This document shows, piece by piece, positions 9,505-17,911 of a DNA stretch of 64,000 bases. How positions within the stretch are numbered: the first letter of the stretch is position 1; every line of letters starts with the position of its first letter. Under the pieces are notes generated by a model. The model was not told where the DNA came from and made no database searches. It was given only the letters and a program-made list of their open reading frames with translations. The stretch is from NCBI RefSeq assembly GCF_900155965.1, contig NZ_FTMG01000001.1:682001-746000 (forward strand). Reading direction: 5' to 3'. A program made the translations under genes and the position numbers. This stretch comes from Mucilaginibacter lappiensis (GTDB lineage Bacteria > Bacteroidota > Bacteroidia > Sphingobacteriales > Sphingobacteriaceae).

Positions 9505-9583
9505 GTAACAAACTGGAACGCCTGTTCAGGGATATAGATATGGGGCTTTATTTATAGCACTTAATATCGTGCGGAGATGAGTA

Positions 9584-10165
9584 TTAATCGTTGGAGATGA
9601 AATAATAAACTACCAGCATTATAGCTTGAGAATCGCCAATATTAGAGAGGCTATGTCCCAGGCGACCATCAAAAAAGATAGAATCACCTTCTTCTAAAAT
9701 ATAATTTTTATCTTCTATCAAATAGTCGATCCTACCTTTAATCAGATACTTGTATTCAAAAGCATCGGTCACTACCATTTTATTGCGCCGGGCTCCTTTT
9801 TTTAACTCTAACAATACAAAGTCAACCGGACCACCCTGTATATTACGTGTCAGCATCCTTTGATAGCTGAAACCTTTGGATGCCTCTTTTTGAATTGGGC
9901 TATATTCAGATGAACGAATGACAAATACTTTTTCCTGATGCCCTTTGGAAGAAAGATCTTTAAAAAATTCAGTTAAATCCAGGTTTAACGACTGAACGAT
10001 ATTCATCAATACCGGAAGAGAAGGTATGGTACGGTTATTTTCAATTTGGGATATTAACCCTTTACTAACCCCAGCCTTATCAGCCAGTTCCTGAATGGTT
10101 ATACGTTTGTCTTTTCTTATTTCTTTTAAACGGTAGCTAATCTTCAGGATAATATCGTCTTGCAT
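9584..10165 (-). CDS. XRE-family regulator with C-terminal cupin domain
   Basis: A 193-residue cytoplasmic transcription factor. Residues about 9-63 form a helix-turn-helix of the Cro/CI (HTH_3) type, with the IQELADKAGVSKGLISQIE core. Residues about 110-187 form a small cupin barrel (EYKYLIKGRIDYLI, then LEEGDSIFFDG and LGHSLSNIG) that would sense a small ligand. XRE-cupin proteins commonly control catabolism of amino-, phospho- or polyamine compounds. It lies between the phosphoesterase operon and susC on the same strand, so it is the nearest candidate regulator of this locus. Repeats A and B flank the gene in direct orientation. The ligand is unknown. Confidence 0.88.
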   Translation of the reverse strand: MQDDIILKISYRLKEIRKDKRITIQELADKAGVSKGLISQIENNRTIPSLPVLMNIVQSLNLDLTEFFKDLSSKGHQEKVFVIRSSEYSPIQKEASKGFSYQRMLTRNIQGGPVDFVLLELKKGARRNKMVVTDAFEYKYLIKGRIDYLIEDKNYILEEGDSIFFDGRLGHSLSNIGDSQAIMLVVYYFISND

Positions 10166-10348
10166 AGTAATTACTTTCGATCAAAAGTAATCAAAATTTA
10201 ATAATGATACCCGTTACGCAATACAGGAAAGGGACTAAGGTACCTAACTTTATTTTGACTGATCTTAATCCTATAACTTATTTGAATAGTAATACAGGCA
10301 AGTCGAGCGGAATCAAAAAAATAGCCACTAGTTATTATTCAAAATCAT

Positions 10349-10447
10349 GGTTTACACTATTTCAAGGAAAAAAATCACATATTATTGATTATCAATAATA
10401 TAACACCGTGTTAACCATAAAAAGTGTAAACCATGTAAACCCACTTT
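10349..10447 (+). repeat. MITE-like dispersed repeat, copy B
   Basis: It starts GGTTTACAC and ends GTGTTAACCATAAAAAGTG, then the CATGTAAACCCACTTTT end that matches copy C in inverted orientation almost base for base over about 40 bp. The left arm is shorter than in copies A and C. The remainder of the 10166-10497 gap shows no gene. Confidence 0.6.
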
Positions 10448-10497
10448 TTAGCAAGTGAGCAACCTGTTCAAACAGTATACGTTATTATAAGGTTCGC

Positions 10498-11385
10498 TTA
10501 ATTAAACCCATCAGTTACGGGCTTCCCACGCCAGCTTTGTGGCATTTTCAATCCAAATACCCAGGCTATGGTAGCAGCCGTATCGTACGTAATGATCACA
10601 TCTTTTATTTCATGATTTTTTTTGACACCAACACCGTTTATTATCCATGGTATTTGTATCTCATCCAATGATTTACCACCATGTCCTTTATTAATACCAC
10701 CGTGATCGGCTGTCACTATAATAATAGTTTCGTTTTCGATACCTGCATCTTTTAGGGCCTGAACAATTTTACCAATGCGCGCATCAACCTTTTGTAATTC
10801 CTCATAATAAGCGGGGGTCCGATGACCTATATTATGCCCCACACCATCAGGCTGGCTCACATGGATAAATGTAAAAAGGGGTTTCTCTCTTTTAATGACA
10901 CTCACCGTAGTATCCACACAAAAATCATCTCCTGCATCGCCACCCGGTATCACAATATTGATAGCATCTTTTTCTATCAGCGGAGCTATACCACCCCAAC
11001 TATAAATAGCAGCAGTTTTAGCTTCTGGCCTTTGATCACGGATAACGCTAAAAATAGTTGGAAAAATACCATACTTAGTGGTTGTGACTGACGGAATTTC
11101 AGGAACTTTACTATTCCATTCTGTATAGCCATGCTCTGTTATGCCTGCTCCCATTAACATTGATGCCCAATTATCGGCACTTGATGATGGCATTACACAC
11201 CTTGCTTTTAACGACCATGAGCCTGTTTCCATCAGATGTTTTAAGTTAGGCATTTTTGCGTCGGGCACAGCGTAAGCCCCAAAACCATCACAACCTATCA
11301 ATACGATATGTTTTACATGTTTAATTTGTGCACTTAGTTGTGAAACTAAGCCAATCAGGCAAAGTATAATAAATGATCTTTTCAT
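10498..11385 (-). CDS. Secreted alkaline-phosphatase-superfamily phosphodiesterase
   Basis: A 295-residue exported enzyme of the type I phosphodiesterase/nucleotide-pyrophosphatase group, likely cleaving phosphoester bonds in the periplasm. A Sec signal spans about residues 1-20. The two-metal site is complete: D33 (GCDGFG), probable nucleophile S69 (MPSSSADNW), D180 and H184 (QPDGVGH), D227-H228 (TADHGG) and H235 (KGHGG). A serine stands where many family members use threonine. It is the last gene of a four-gene operon of exported phosphoesterases, 19 nt after the previous stop. Whether it attacks mono- or diesters cannot be told from sequence. Context suggests phosphate or phosphonate substituents on a glycan or lipid. 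Confidence 0.85.
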   Translation of the reverse strand: MKRSFIILCLIGLVSQLSAQIKHVKHIVLIGCDGFGAYAVPDAKMPNLKHLMETGSWSLKARCVMPSSSADNWASMLMGAGITEHGYTEWNSKVPEIPSVTTTKYGIFPTIFSVIRDQRPEAKTAAIYSWGGIAPLIEKDAINIVIPGGDAGDDFCVDTTVSVIKREKPLFTFIHVSQPDGVGHNIGHRTPAYYEELQKVDARIGKIVQALKDAGIENETIIIVTADHGGINKGHGGKSLDEIQIPWIINGVGVKKNHEIKDVIITYDTAATIAWVFGLKMPQSWRGKPVTDGFN

Positions 11386-11404
11386 AATATAATGGTTAAA
11401 CTAA

Positions 11405-12418
11405 TCAGGAATTAAGGTTAATTTTTCTGGGCGAAATGGTTGGCACAACCTCGTAGCCCATTTCATGTTTGGGCATACCCAGTTCGATAGGCGACGGACC
11501 AACAAAAGATGTGCTGGCGCCTTTTAATGAGAAACTTCCGCGACTATCTATTTCAGCTACCGTGTAGATGGGATCTTTATAAGGTACTGTGTATTTGATA
11601 TAAGGATATTTCTGATCAATTTCTGCATTATAACGCATCTTAACGTAGGAATCACCCAACCATTGGTAAGACATGCTATTGATCTGAACATAAAAGATAT
11701 CATTAATCTCATTTTGATAATCCAGGTGATGGTGACCACTAAATACCAACCGTACTTTTTTAAAACCTGCATCCTGATTAGCTCGCTCCAGAATCAGCCT
11801 GATCTGGGTAGCATTTTCAATACCACCCATATCGTTATCTAAACCTTGATGACAAAATATAATAGTGGTAAGTTTGGTTTGCTGCAGATCTTTTTCCAAC
11901 CATGCCTGTTGTTCTTTACCGATAAAACGCGCATATCCTACCGGTCTGTCTGGCGAAGGATTGTGCTCATTTCCATTTAACACTACAAAATGATACCCGT
12001 TTTTATCAAAGGAATAATATTTAAACGGCGCTTTCCAGAAAGCGATCACCTGATCATGGGAGAAACCACCGTCATTATCATGGTTACCAATCACGAGATA
12101 CCGGGGACCAGTGAATTGTTCCCATATTTTTAAAAATGGAAGATTTCTTTCATAGGGTCGGCAAAAATCACCTAACTGAATAATGAAATCAATCTTTTGT
12201 TTTTGCATATCGTCTACGAAAACCTGCAAACGTTTTTCACCGTCATGCATAATGTCCTGATGTATATCCGCACATATCCCAAACCTGATATTCACTTTAG
12301 CCGGAGCGTTCGATAATTGTACAGAAACCGGCGAGGCGATTATTTTTTTAAATGGGGTGATCATCAAACCACCTACTGCCAATTTTTGAATAAAGTTTCT
12401 TCTGTTTTGATTTTTCAT
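11405..12418 (-). CDS. Tat-exported calcineurin-like phosphoesterase
   Basis: A 337-residue metallophosphoesterase with a twin-arginine signal (RRNFI at 6-10, hydrophobic stretch to about 28), meaning it is exported folded with its metals. The dimetal motifs are all present: DIH at 51-53, GD at 83-84, GNHD at 111-114, a histidine in CHQG, and GHHH near 230. The family covers phosphodiesterases, phosphatases and nucleotidases. It is the third gene of the phosphoesterase operon, with short gaps to both neighbours. It resembles the other calcineurin-like member of the operon only in motifs, so the two probably handle different bonds. The exact substrate is not determinable. Confidence 0.87.
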   Translation of the reverse strand: MKNQNRRNFIQKLAVGGLMITPFKKIIASPVSVQLSNAPAKVNIRFGICADIHQDIMHDGEKRLQVFVDDMQKQKIDFIIQLGDFCRPYERNLPFLKIWEQFTGPRYLVIGNHDNDGGFSHDQVIAFWKAPFKYYSFDKNGYHFVVLNGNEHNPSPDRPVGYARFIGKEQQAWLEKDLQQTKLTTIIFCHQGLDNDMGGIENATQIRLILERANQDAGFKKVRLVFSGHHHLDYQNEINDIFYVQINSMSYQWLGDSYVKMRYNAEIDQKYPYIKYTVPYKDPIYTVAEIDSRGSFSLKGASTSFVGPSPIELGMPKHEMGYEVVPTISPRKINLNS

Positions 12419-12442
12419 GGGATAAACGAACTATGTTTTAGC

Positions 12443-13540
12443 TTACTGTGCAATGCTACCTATTACTGCACCAATAGGATTTACTGAGGTGAAGTTAAAT
12501 CCTAACAATTTGGCAATGGTTTTTGCGTACTGATCCTGATAAATCTGTCCATTATTTTTCACCTCGCCCAGTGGCTTTATCTTAGGGCCCATAGCCATTA
12601 ACCAGGTATCATTAGCATGCGGAATACTGGCGCCATGACTTGTCCATTGTTTTCCTTCCCCTCTCCCATGATCGGGCATCACTATGATAGTGGTATTGTT
12701 CTTATAAAAGGAGTCTTTCTGCATATAATTCCACAAACTACTAATCATAGCGTCAATGTTATGGATGGCATCCAAATAGAGATCATAATTACCTCCGTGT
12801 GCATGATCATCTGTATCAGCAAGGTCAAGGTAAACTACCTTTGGATGTTTGGCCTTAATATATGATTTAGCCAGTGCGTAGGTAGTAGCATCCAAACGTT
12901 CGCCGTCACCCCATATCTGAGGCTCATAATGCTGAATTTCATTGGCCAGTTTTTCGGCCTCTGTAAGATTATCTCCTTTAATGTCTTCAAACGGATTATT
13001 AACCATTATGCCATTCCTATTCCGGTTTATAATTCTGGCCACAGCATCCCACGATGCAAAAGCTACAACTTTGCCTTTATATCCTTTTTGCTGATCAATA
13101 AATTCCAGTACATTTTTGTTTGGGTTATCAGGATAGTCGTTTGAGTTCACTTTAGGATCTGCGTACCCTGTTAAGTTTTCACTTCGGCCTGGGTATGAAA
13201 ACCAATACGGGTTTTTAACATTTACCGGGCTTCCTAAATCACGGTTGCCGTACAATTGCCCATCTTTCGCAAAAATACTCCATACAAAAGGCATCAGCTT
13301 AGCTCTTCGCTCCTGTTGATCCTCAGACCAATATTTTTTTATTCGCTGAACGGAATCCTGAGAGTTATATCTTTTGTTCAGGATCAATGCTTTCTCAGCA
13401 CCCTGAAAAACTTCGTGCCATCGCAAGCCATCAATGGACACGATAATAATATTTGCCGCCTTGTCAGCTGTAGCTTTCTGAGCGGATGCGGTTATGCAGG
13501 TTACCAACAAAAACATTAATAAGAAGGATAGTTTTTTCAT
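12443..13540 (-). CDS. Secreted alkaline-phosphatase-superfamily hydrolase
   Basis: A 365-residue exported protein of the phosphodiesterase/sulfatase-like alkaline phosphatase superfamily. A Sec signal covers about residues 1-20. D37 lies in SIDGLRWHEVFQGAE. The segment NPYWFSYPGRSENLTG aligns with the nucleophile loop of nucleotide pyrophosphatases, making S115 the likely nucleophile. Downstream, the DTDDHAHGG, MPDHGRGEG and SHGASIPH segments supply metal-binding Asp and His residues. It is the second gene of the operon, 27 nt after the first and 24 nt before the next. A phospho- or phosphono-ester substrate is inferred from context; phosphoglycerate-mutase-like or sulfatase activity cannot be excluded. 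Confidence 0.83.
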   Translation of the reverse strand: MKKLSFLLMFLLVTCITASAQKATADKAANIIIVSIDGLRWHEVFQGAEKALILNKRYNSQDSVQRIKKYWSEDQQERRAKLMPFVWSIFAKDGQLYGNRDLGSPVNVKNPYWFSYPGRSENLTGYADPKVNSNDYPDNPNKNVLEFIDQQKGYKGKVVAFASWDAVARIINRNRNGIMVNNPFEDIKGDNLTEAEKLANEIQHYEPQIWGDGERLDATTYALAKSYIKAKHPKVVYLDLADTDDHAHGGNYDLYLDAIHNIDAMISSLWNYMQKDSFYKNNTTIIVMPDHGRGEGKQWTSHGASIPHANDTWLMAMGPKIKPLGEVKNNGQIYQDQYAKTIAKLLGFNFTSVNPIGAVIGSIAQ

Positions 13541-13567
13541 TTCAGTTAGGGTTATATTTTTAATTAA

Positions 13568-14494
13568 TTAGGCCTCGTACTTAACATATTCATCATCAAA
13601 ACTGCCATCGCTATACAGATTCAGCAAGGAGTAGCCCGGTACAGTTTGTTTATAAGAGCTTTTGCCATCATCACCCGGCTCCCACCAAAAACCACTGGCT
13701 GCACCATTACACAAATAACTCACATCGTTGTACCATACTTTATCCAGCAGGTGAATATGACCACTCAAACAAACTTTGATGTTTTTATTTTTGTTAAACA
13801 CATCAATAAACTTCATAATATCCAGATGATTGTAGCTGCCACTTACTTTAAATGGACCAATAAAGTCAGGTTTATTATCAGTGATACCTGTACAGCTCAG
13901 GAGTGGGTAATGTGACATGATCAACGTTGGCTTACCATTGCTAGCTTGTACATCCTGAACAAACCAGTTCCATTGTTCTTCATCCAACATCCCTGGGGTT
14001 TTGGGATGATTACTATCCAGCATAATAAAGTGCCATCCATTCTTGTCGAAACTGTAATAACTATTCTTCAAACCCAACATTTTAAGTACACCAGGTTTAC
14101 CAAAAAGTTCATCTCCTTTACCCTGCCACCACATGTCATGATTTCCAAGCACGCTATACATCGAAATTTCATTAACTAAGGATATGCTATCTTTCCAACA
14201 GTTCCATAGCTCAACAACACGCTCTTTTTTAATATTATCGTAATCGGCTGCATATATAGAGTCACCACCATTCAGGATCAGATCAACCTTATCTTTTTTG
14301 ATCATTTCCAAACACTTTTTAAAACGGGCTACAGCATTGTACTCAGGTCGTATATGCACATCGGTAATGTGCGCTATTTTTAAAACCTTTTTCTTTTTTT
14401 GCTCCGAATTAAGGGGAGATGCAACAACAACATTGCTTAATGCCGCTGCTCCGGTAGCCAGCCCGATCTTTTTGATTAGATCCCGTCTTTTCAT
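13568..14494 (-). CDS. Tat-exported calcineurin-like phosphoesterase, first gene of the operon
   Basis: A 308-residue metallophosphoesterase. The N-terminus (MKRRDLIKKIGLATGAAALS) is a twin-arginine signal, predicting export to the periplasm. Motifs are DVH at 45-47, GGDS at 76-79, GNHD at 117-120, SHYPLLS near 195 and GHIH near 246, a full dimetal site. It leads four phosphoesterase genes running minus-strand to 10498. The 80 bp upstream contain two or three copies of the AT-rich motif shared with the phnA and susC promoters, so the operon is probably co-regulated with them. The substrate is unknown; a phosphodiester or phosphonate ester on a glycan or lipid fits the neighbours. Confidence 0.87.
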   Translation of the reverse strand: MKRRDLIKKIGLATGAAALSNVVVASPLNSEQKKKKVLKIAHITDVHIRPEYNAVARFKKCLEMIKKDKVDLILNGGDSIYAADYDNIKKERVVELWNCWKDSISLVNEISMYSVLGNHDMWWQGKGDELFGKPGVLKMLGLKNSYYSFDKNGWHFIMLDSNHPKTPGMLDEEQWNWFVQDVQASNGKPTLIMSHYPLLSCTGITDNKPDFIGPFKVSGSYNHLDIMKFIDVFNKNKNIKVCLSGHIHLLDKVWYNDVSYLCNGAASGFWWEPGDDGKSSYKQTVPGYSLLNLYSDGSFDDEYVKYEA

Positions 14495-14536
14495 ATAATT
14501 TGATATCGCTAAAAATTGGGTTTACCGATGTCAAAT

Positions 14537-14613
14537 ATAAATACTACACAACTAGTTTACAAATACTATACAAAAATTAACATATTTTAGTATTTTATTT
14601 AACATTGGTAAAC
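14537..14613 (-). promoter_or_regulatory. Repeated operator-like motif upstream of phosphoesterase operon
   Basis: The clearest copy is GTTTACAAATACTATACA at 14555-14572. ATAAATACTACACA lies at 14537-14550, and an inverted copy (TTTTAGTATTTTATTT and on to GGTAAAC) at about 14585-14613. These parallel the sites before phnA and susC. The remaining gap, 14614-14854, shows no gene or clear structure. Confidence 0.5.
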
Positions 14614-14854
14614 ATTCAACTGAATGAACTTCATATTTTTAAAGGCTTAGCCATAAAAAAACAACTTCATAGACCTACTTTTCATGACTCATCATTAATT
14701 ATTTTCGGAAGTTATTTGGCGGGAAGCAGAAAGAATTTCTGTGAATAAGGAATAGCGTTGCCGATGCAGATTGCCAATTACAGCGGTAATATAAGCTCAC
14801 CGGCTGTAAGCATGTTCTTATTATGGGTTGAAAGGTCTTTATGTAGATCTGGTA

Positions 14855-15514
14855 TTAACCAGAGATAGCCAGTAAATAGTCCAGATTTTGTTGAGTACCA
14901 TATGATTTGCCGGCTAAGCGTACTTGCTGTTCTTGCCTAATTCCCTGTAGTTGCACAGTTTGCTGCTGAACAATGGTCTGTTCATTAACCAGCAATTGAT
15001 ATGCATCTTCTGAAATGATCAGATCATTATCCAGTTCCCTAGTCTTGGCCTGAAGCCGGGAAGCGATGTTGACAGGCAAGCCCATAACCGACAATTGTGG
15101 CGCGTTATCTAAACCGAATTCGCCCACGAAAACTTTTCCGGCGTGTAAACCCATACCTATTTCGAGTGGGCCACCATAATAGGGTTCAGCATAAGCTTCA
15201 TTAAAAAGGTTAACCGTATGAAACATTACTTGGGCGGCCTGGTATGCATTATTCACAGCTACCTTAAGTTCGGTTTGTAAACCAAATACTATATACAAAC
15301 TATCGCCGGCAATTTCTACCACCCTGCCTTCGAATTTTTTCACAATTTGGCCAAAAGCTGTGAACAACCGTCGAACAATCTGTATAACGGTTTGACCTGG
15401 CTGTGATTCCATCAGTCCAGTAAAGTTCCGGATATCCAAGAACATAATGGCAAGCTCCTGCTCCTGATCAGGTGCAGCAGAGTTTGGGTTCAGCATAAAG
15501 TAATTATTTTCCAT
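14855..15514 (-). CDS. Stand-alone class III adenylate/guanylate cyclase domain protein
   Basis: A 219-residue cytosolic protein made almost entirely of one class III cyclase homology domain, which would make cyclic AMP or GMP. The metal aspartates are present (FLDIRNFTG, D27, and AGDSLYIVFG, D71), as are the asparagine and arginine that stabilise the transition state (PVNIASR, N149 and R153). So it looks catalytically competent. The substrate-selecting positions are unusual: E67 stands where adenylate cyclases have lysine, and L146 where they have Asp/Thr. I chose the ATG at 15514; the frame extends to a TTG at 15586 with a hydrophobic extension. It is not obviously part of either flanking operon. 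Confidence 0.82.
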   Translation of the reverse strand: MENNYFMLNPNSAAPDQEQELAIMFLDIRNFTGLMESQPGQTVIQIVRRLFTAFGQIVKKFEGRVVEIAGDSLYIVFGLQTELKVAVNNAYQAAQVMFHTVNLFNEAYAEPYYGGPLEIGMGLHAGKVFVGEFGLDNAPQLSVMGLPVNIASRLQAKTRELDNDLIISEDAYQLLVNEQTIVQQQTVQLQGIRQEQQVRLAGKSYGTQQNLDYLLAISG

Positions 15515-15680
15515 AACAGTAGGGACGATTAGCCACTTAAAACATTTTAACAAATGTAAAACGGTGACAAAGCTATGGCAAAGCAAAAAAGGCCAATGGT
15601 GCTTGCTTATCGGTGAAAACCTTAATAAAAGCGGTAAAGAAATTTAAAAGACCGTTTTGCAAAGGCTTTAATAAACTCAA

Positions 15681-15708
15681 CAAAAAAGCCACCAGGTAAA
15701 TCCGATGG
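15681..15708 (-). terminator. Rho-independent terminator after GH31
   Basis: On the minus strand GCCATCGG pairs with CCTGGTGGC (two G-U pairs) around a short loop and is followed by six T. It sits about 50 bp past the GH31 stop and ends the GH105-GH95-GH31 run. Confidence 0.75.
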
Positions 15709-15756
15709 CATTAACATTATATAGTTTGGTAAAACTGCAGGCGTATGAATGTATAC

Positions 15757-17907
15757 TTACAGTTCTGTCATCGCTTTAAAAGTTACTTTACCTACATTAT
15801 CAGGCTTACCTTTTGGAGCTGGGGTAATTGCGCCTTTTAGTTTTCCATTCAGCTTAATTACCGTGATCTTACGGAAGGCATAATTTCCTTTTTCATAATC
15901 ATAGGTTTCGCCGTCATCATCATATAATGAATAGGTACCGGGTTGTTCACCATAGTACTTTACCTCTATATCAACCTTCTGCCCTGCTTTTGGCGCATGC
16001 AACATTACCGGCATCATAGGTATTATACCCCCATCCTTTACGTATACAGGAATCTTATCCAAACCAGGTGTTACGTTGATTACCTCGCCGTTACCGGCAT
16101 ATTTTCCGCTATAAAAATCATACCATTTACCTTTAGGCAATATTACTTTACGGCTGGTTTGCCCGGCAAACATAGGAGCCACCAATAAGTACTCCCCTGC
16201 CATATATTGATCCTTTACTTCTTTAGTCGCCGCTTCTTCATACGGGTTTTCTTCCAGATTCAGTTTCTTATTTTCACTTCTGGCTTCGGTATTTGTAAAA
16301 CCGTCTTCCAGATACATAGCTCTGAATGGCGGAATACCTTCAAAATGATATTTAGCAAACTCGCTATACCAGTAAGGCATCATCTGCATCCGCAAGTTGG
16401 CCATTGTTTTTACCTGTTCGGCAACCTCAGAAAACGACCATGGTTTGGTGCCACTAGCCCAGGCATTGATCATAGCCATTGGCGAAAACACGTTCGATTG
16501 AAACCTGCGCAACCATTCCTCGGCTGTTTTAGATGAACGCACTTCAGGTGTCCACAGTACTCCGGCAAAGCCGCTGTTCACTAGCGCTGTTATGAAATCG
16601 CGATGGTCGTAATAGTCATTATAAATCACATAAGGAAATGATGCGCCGCCGCCGTTTGAAGCACGTACCAGACCAAAAGTGCGTTGGTTACGATTGTGAT
16701 AAATTTCGCTGGTATAACGTTGCATCATAAGTCCGTAGGTCTGACGCATTTGTTCGGCATCGTGTCCTGAAGGAAAAACAGCTACATCAGGCCATAAATA
16801 ATTATCGCCACCATCAACCTCATCCATCTTATAGCCACTAACACCAATATCTATTTTACCTTTTTCCAGTTCCCCAAAAAATATCTTCCGGGCCTCAGGC
16901 ATACTGATATCAGGTACGATGCCATTCCAAACGGTATGCGAACCACTGTATGGCAAAATATCTTTATAAACAGGAGCCTCAGGCGATACGTAGGGATTTG
17001 TCCATAAGTTTAGCCTGATATTCTTTTTCAACATGTCCTGCACCAGCGTTTTTGGATCAGGGAAGCGGGTTTTGTCCCACTCAAAAGTACAGGGGTATGA
17101 TTTACTTTGCCAGCCGGGTTCAAGACCGATGAAATCCAGTGGGTAACCTTTTTCCTCAAAAGCCTGCGCCTCCGCAGCTACGCCTTGTGCATCGGTTAAA
17201 CGCTGCATGCGTTGGGTGAAACCCAGACCCCAACGCGGTGGTAAGCAACCACCACCATTCAACAAATTATAACGTCGTATAGCATCTAAAGTTGTTGGGC
17301 CTGCAAATACATAAATCTCCACACCTGCAGCGGGCACCAGGATTTCTACTCCATCAGAGTACGGATGTGAGTTCCAGTTTTTGTCCAGATTTCTATCCTG
17401 TACATCGGGTACTGTTTTACTATCCCGCCTCACTGCTGTACCGGCATACACATTAATATATCTGGCCGAGTTGATGAATACCCCGTAGCCATTGGAAGAC
17501 ACATAAAATGGTGTAGGCGCATGGGTGCGGCCATTATCCTTACCCGCATAATTATCTACATGCAAGGAGAGCACTTTACCCCGTTGAAATACAGTTTGAA
17601 AGTTTAAGCCAAAACCAAATATCTGCTCTTTTCTCTCCAGCGGGAAACGAAGGTAGGTTTTACCATCCTGTACGCGACCTATAATTTCGTCCTGGGCTAG
17701 TGGAAACGTTACCTTGGGCATTTGCTGTAAGCCCGCATAGTATGGCTGAGCCCCAGCAACTTTCAACAGATCAAATTCTTCGGGCTTACCAATCACTCCT
17801 TTCCATATTCCCGGTTCAACCTCTGTCCAGATAATAGATTGCGCCTTGAGTATTTCTGTAGAACTTAAAAGCAAGGAAATCATCAAAAAAAACTTCAGAA
17901 TTTTCAT
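15757..17907 (-). CDS. GH31 alpha-glycosidase, probably Gal31-type alpha-galactosidase
   Basis: A secreted retaining alpha-glycosidase of 716 residues, using the ATG at 17907, which gives a clean Sec signal (cleavage near LKAQS, residue 23) and lies 4 nt after the GH95 stop. The barrel contains the GLEPGWQ strand (261-267), GYKMDE with probable nucleophile D362, and a probable acid/base around D431 (YNDYYDH). From memory of the family literature, two Pedobacter GH31 enzymes of a divergent subfamily, encoded near fucosidase genes, were shown to be alpha-galactosidases that also bind L-fucose. The GH95/GH29 setting here matches that context. Alpha-glucosidase or alpha-xylosidase activity is the alternative; subfamily placement needs alignment. 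Confidence 0.87.
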   Translation of the reverse strand: MKILKFFLMISLLLSSTEILKAQSIIWTEVEPGIWKGVIGKPEEFDLLKVAGAQPYYAGLQQMPKVTFPLAQDEIIGRVQDGKTYLRFPLERKEQIFGFGLNFQTVFQRGKVLSLHVDNYAGKDNGRTHAPTPFYVSSNGYGVFINSARYINVYAGTAVRRDSKTVPDVQDRNLDKNWNSHPYSDGVEILVPAAGVEIYVFAGPTTLDAIRRYNLLNGGGCLPPRWGLGFTQRMQRLTDAQGVAAEAQAFEEKGYPLDFIGLEPGWQSKSYPCTFEWDKTRFPDPKTLVQDMLKKNIRLNLWTNPYVSPEAPVYKDILPYSGSHTVWNGIVPDISMPEARKIFFGELEKGKIDIGVSGYKMDEVDGGDNYLWPDVAVFPSGHDAEQMRQTYGLMMQRYTSEIYHNRNQRTFGLVRASNGGGASFPYVIYNDYYDHRDFITALVNSGFAGVLWTPEVRSSKTAEEWLRRFQSNVFSPMAMINAWASGTKPWSFSEVAEQVKTMANLRMQMMPYWYSEFAKYHFEGIPPFRAMYLEDGFTNTEARSENKKLNLEENPYEEAATKEVKDQYMAGEYLLVAPMFAGQTSRKVILPKGKWYDFYSGKYAGNGEVINVTPGLDKIPVYVKDGGIIPMMPVMLHAPKAGQKVDIEVKYYGEQPGTYSLYDDDGETYDYEKGNYAFRKITVIKLNGKLKGAITPAPKGKPDNVGKVTFKAMTEL

Positions 17908-17911
17908 TTCG

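Noticed and set aside
10204..10398. 64-codon plus-strand ORF upstream of the XRE gene
   Set aside because: Runs into the MITE-like repeat, has no domain, and sits in a divergent AT-rich promoter region.
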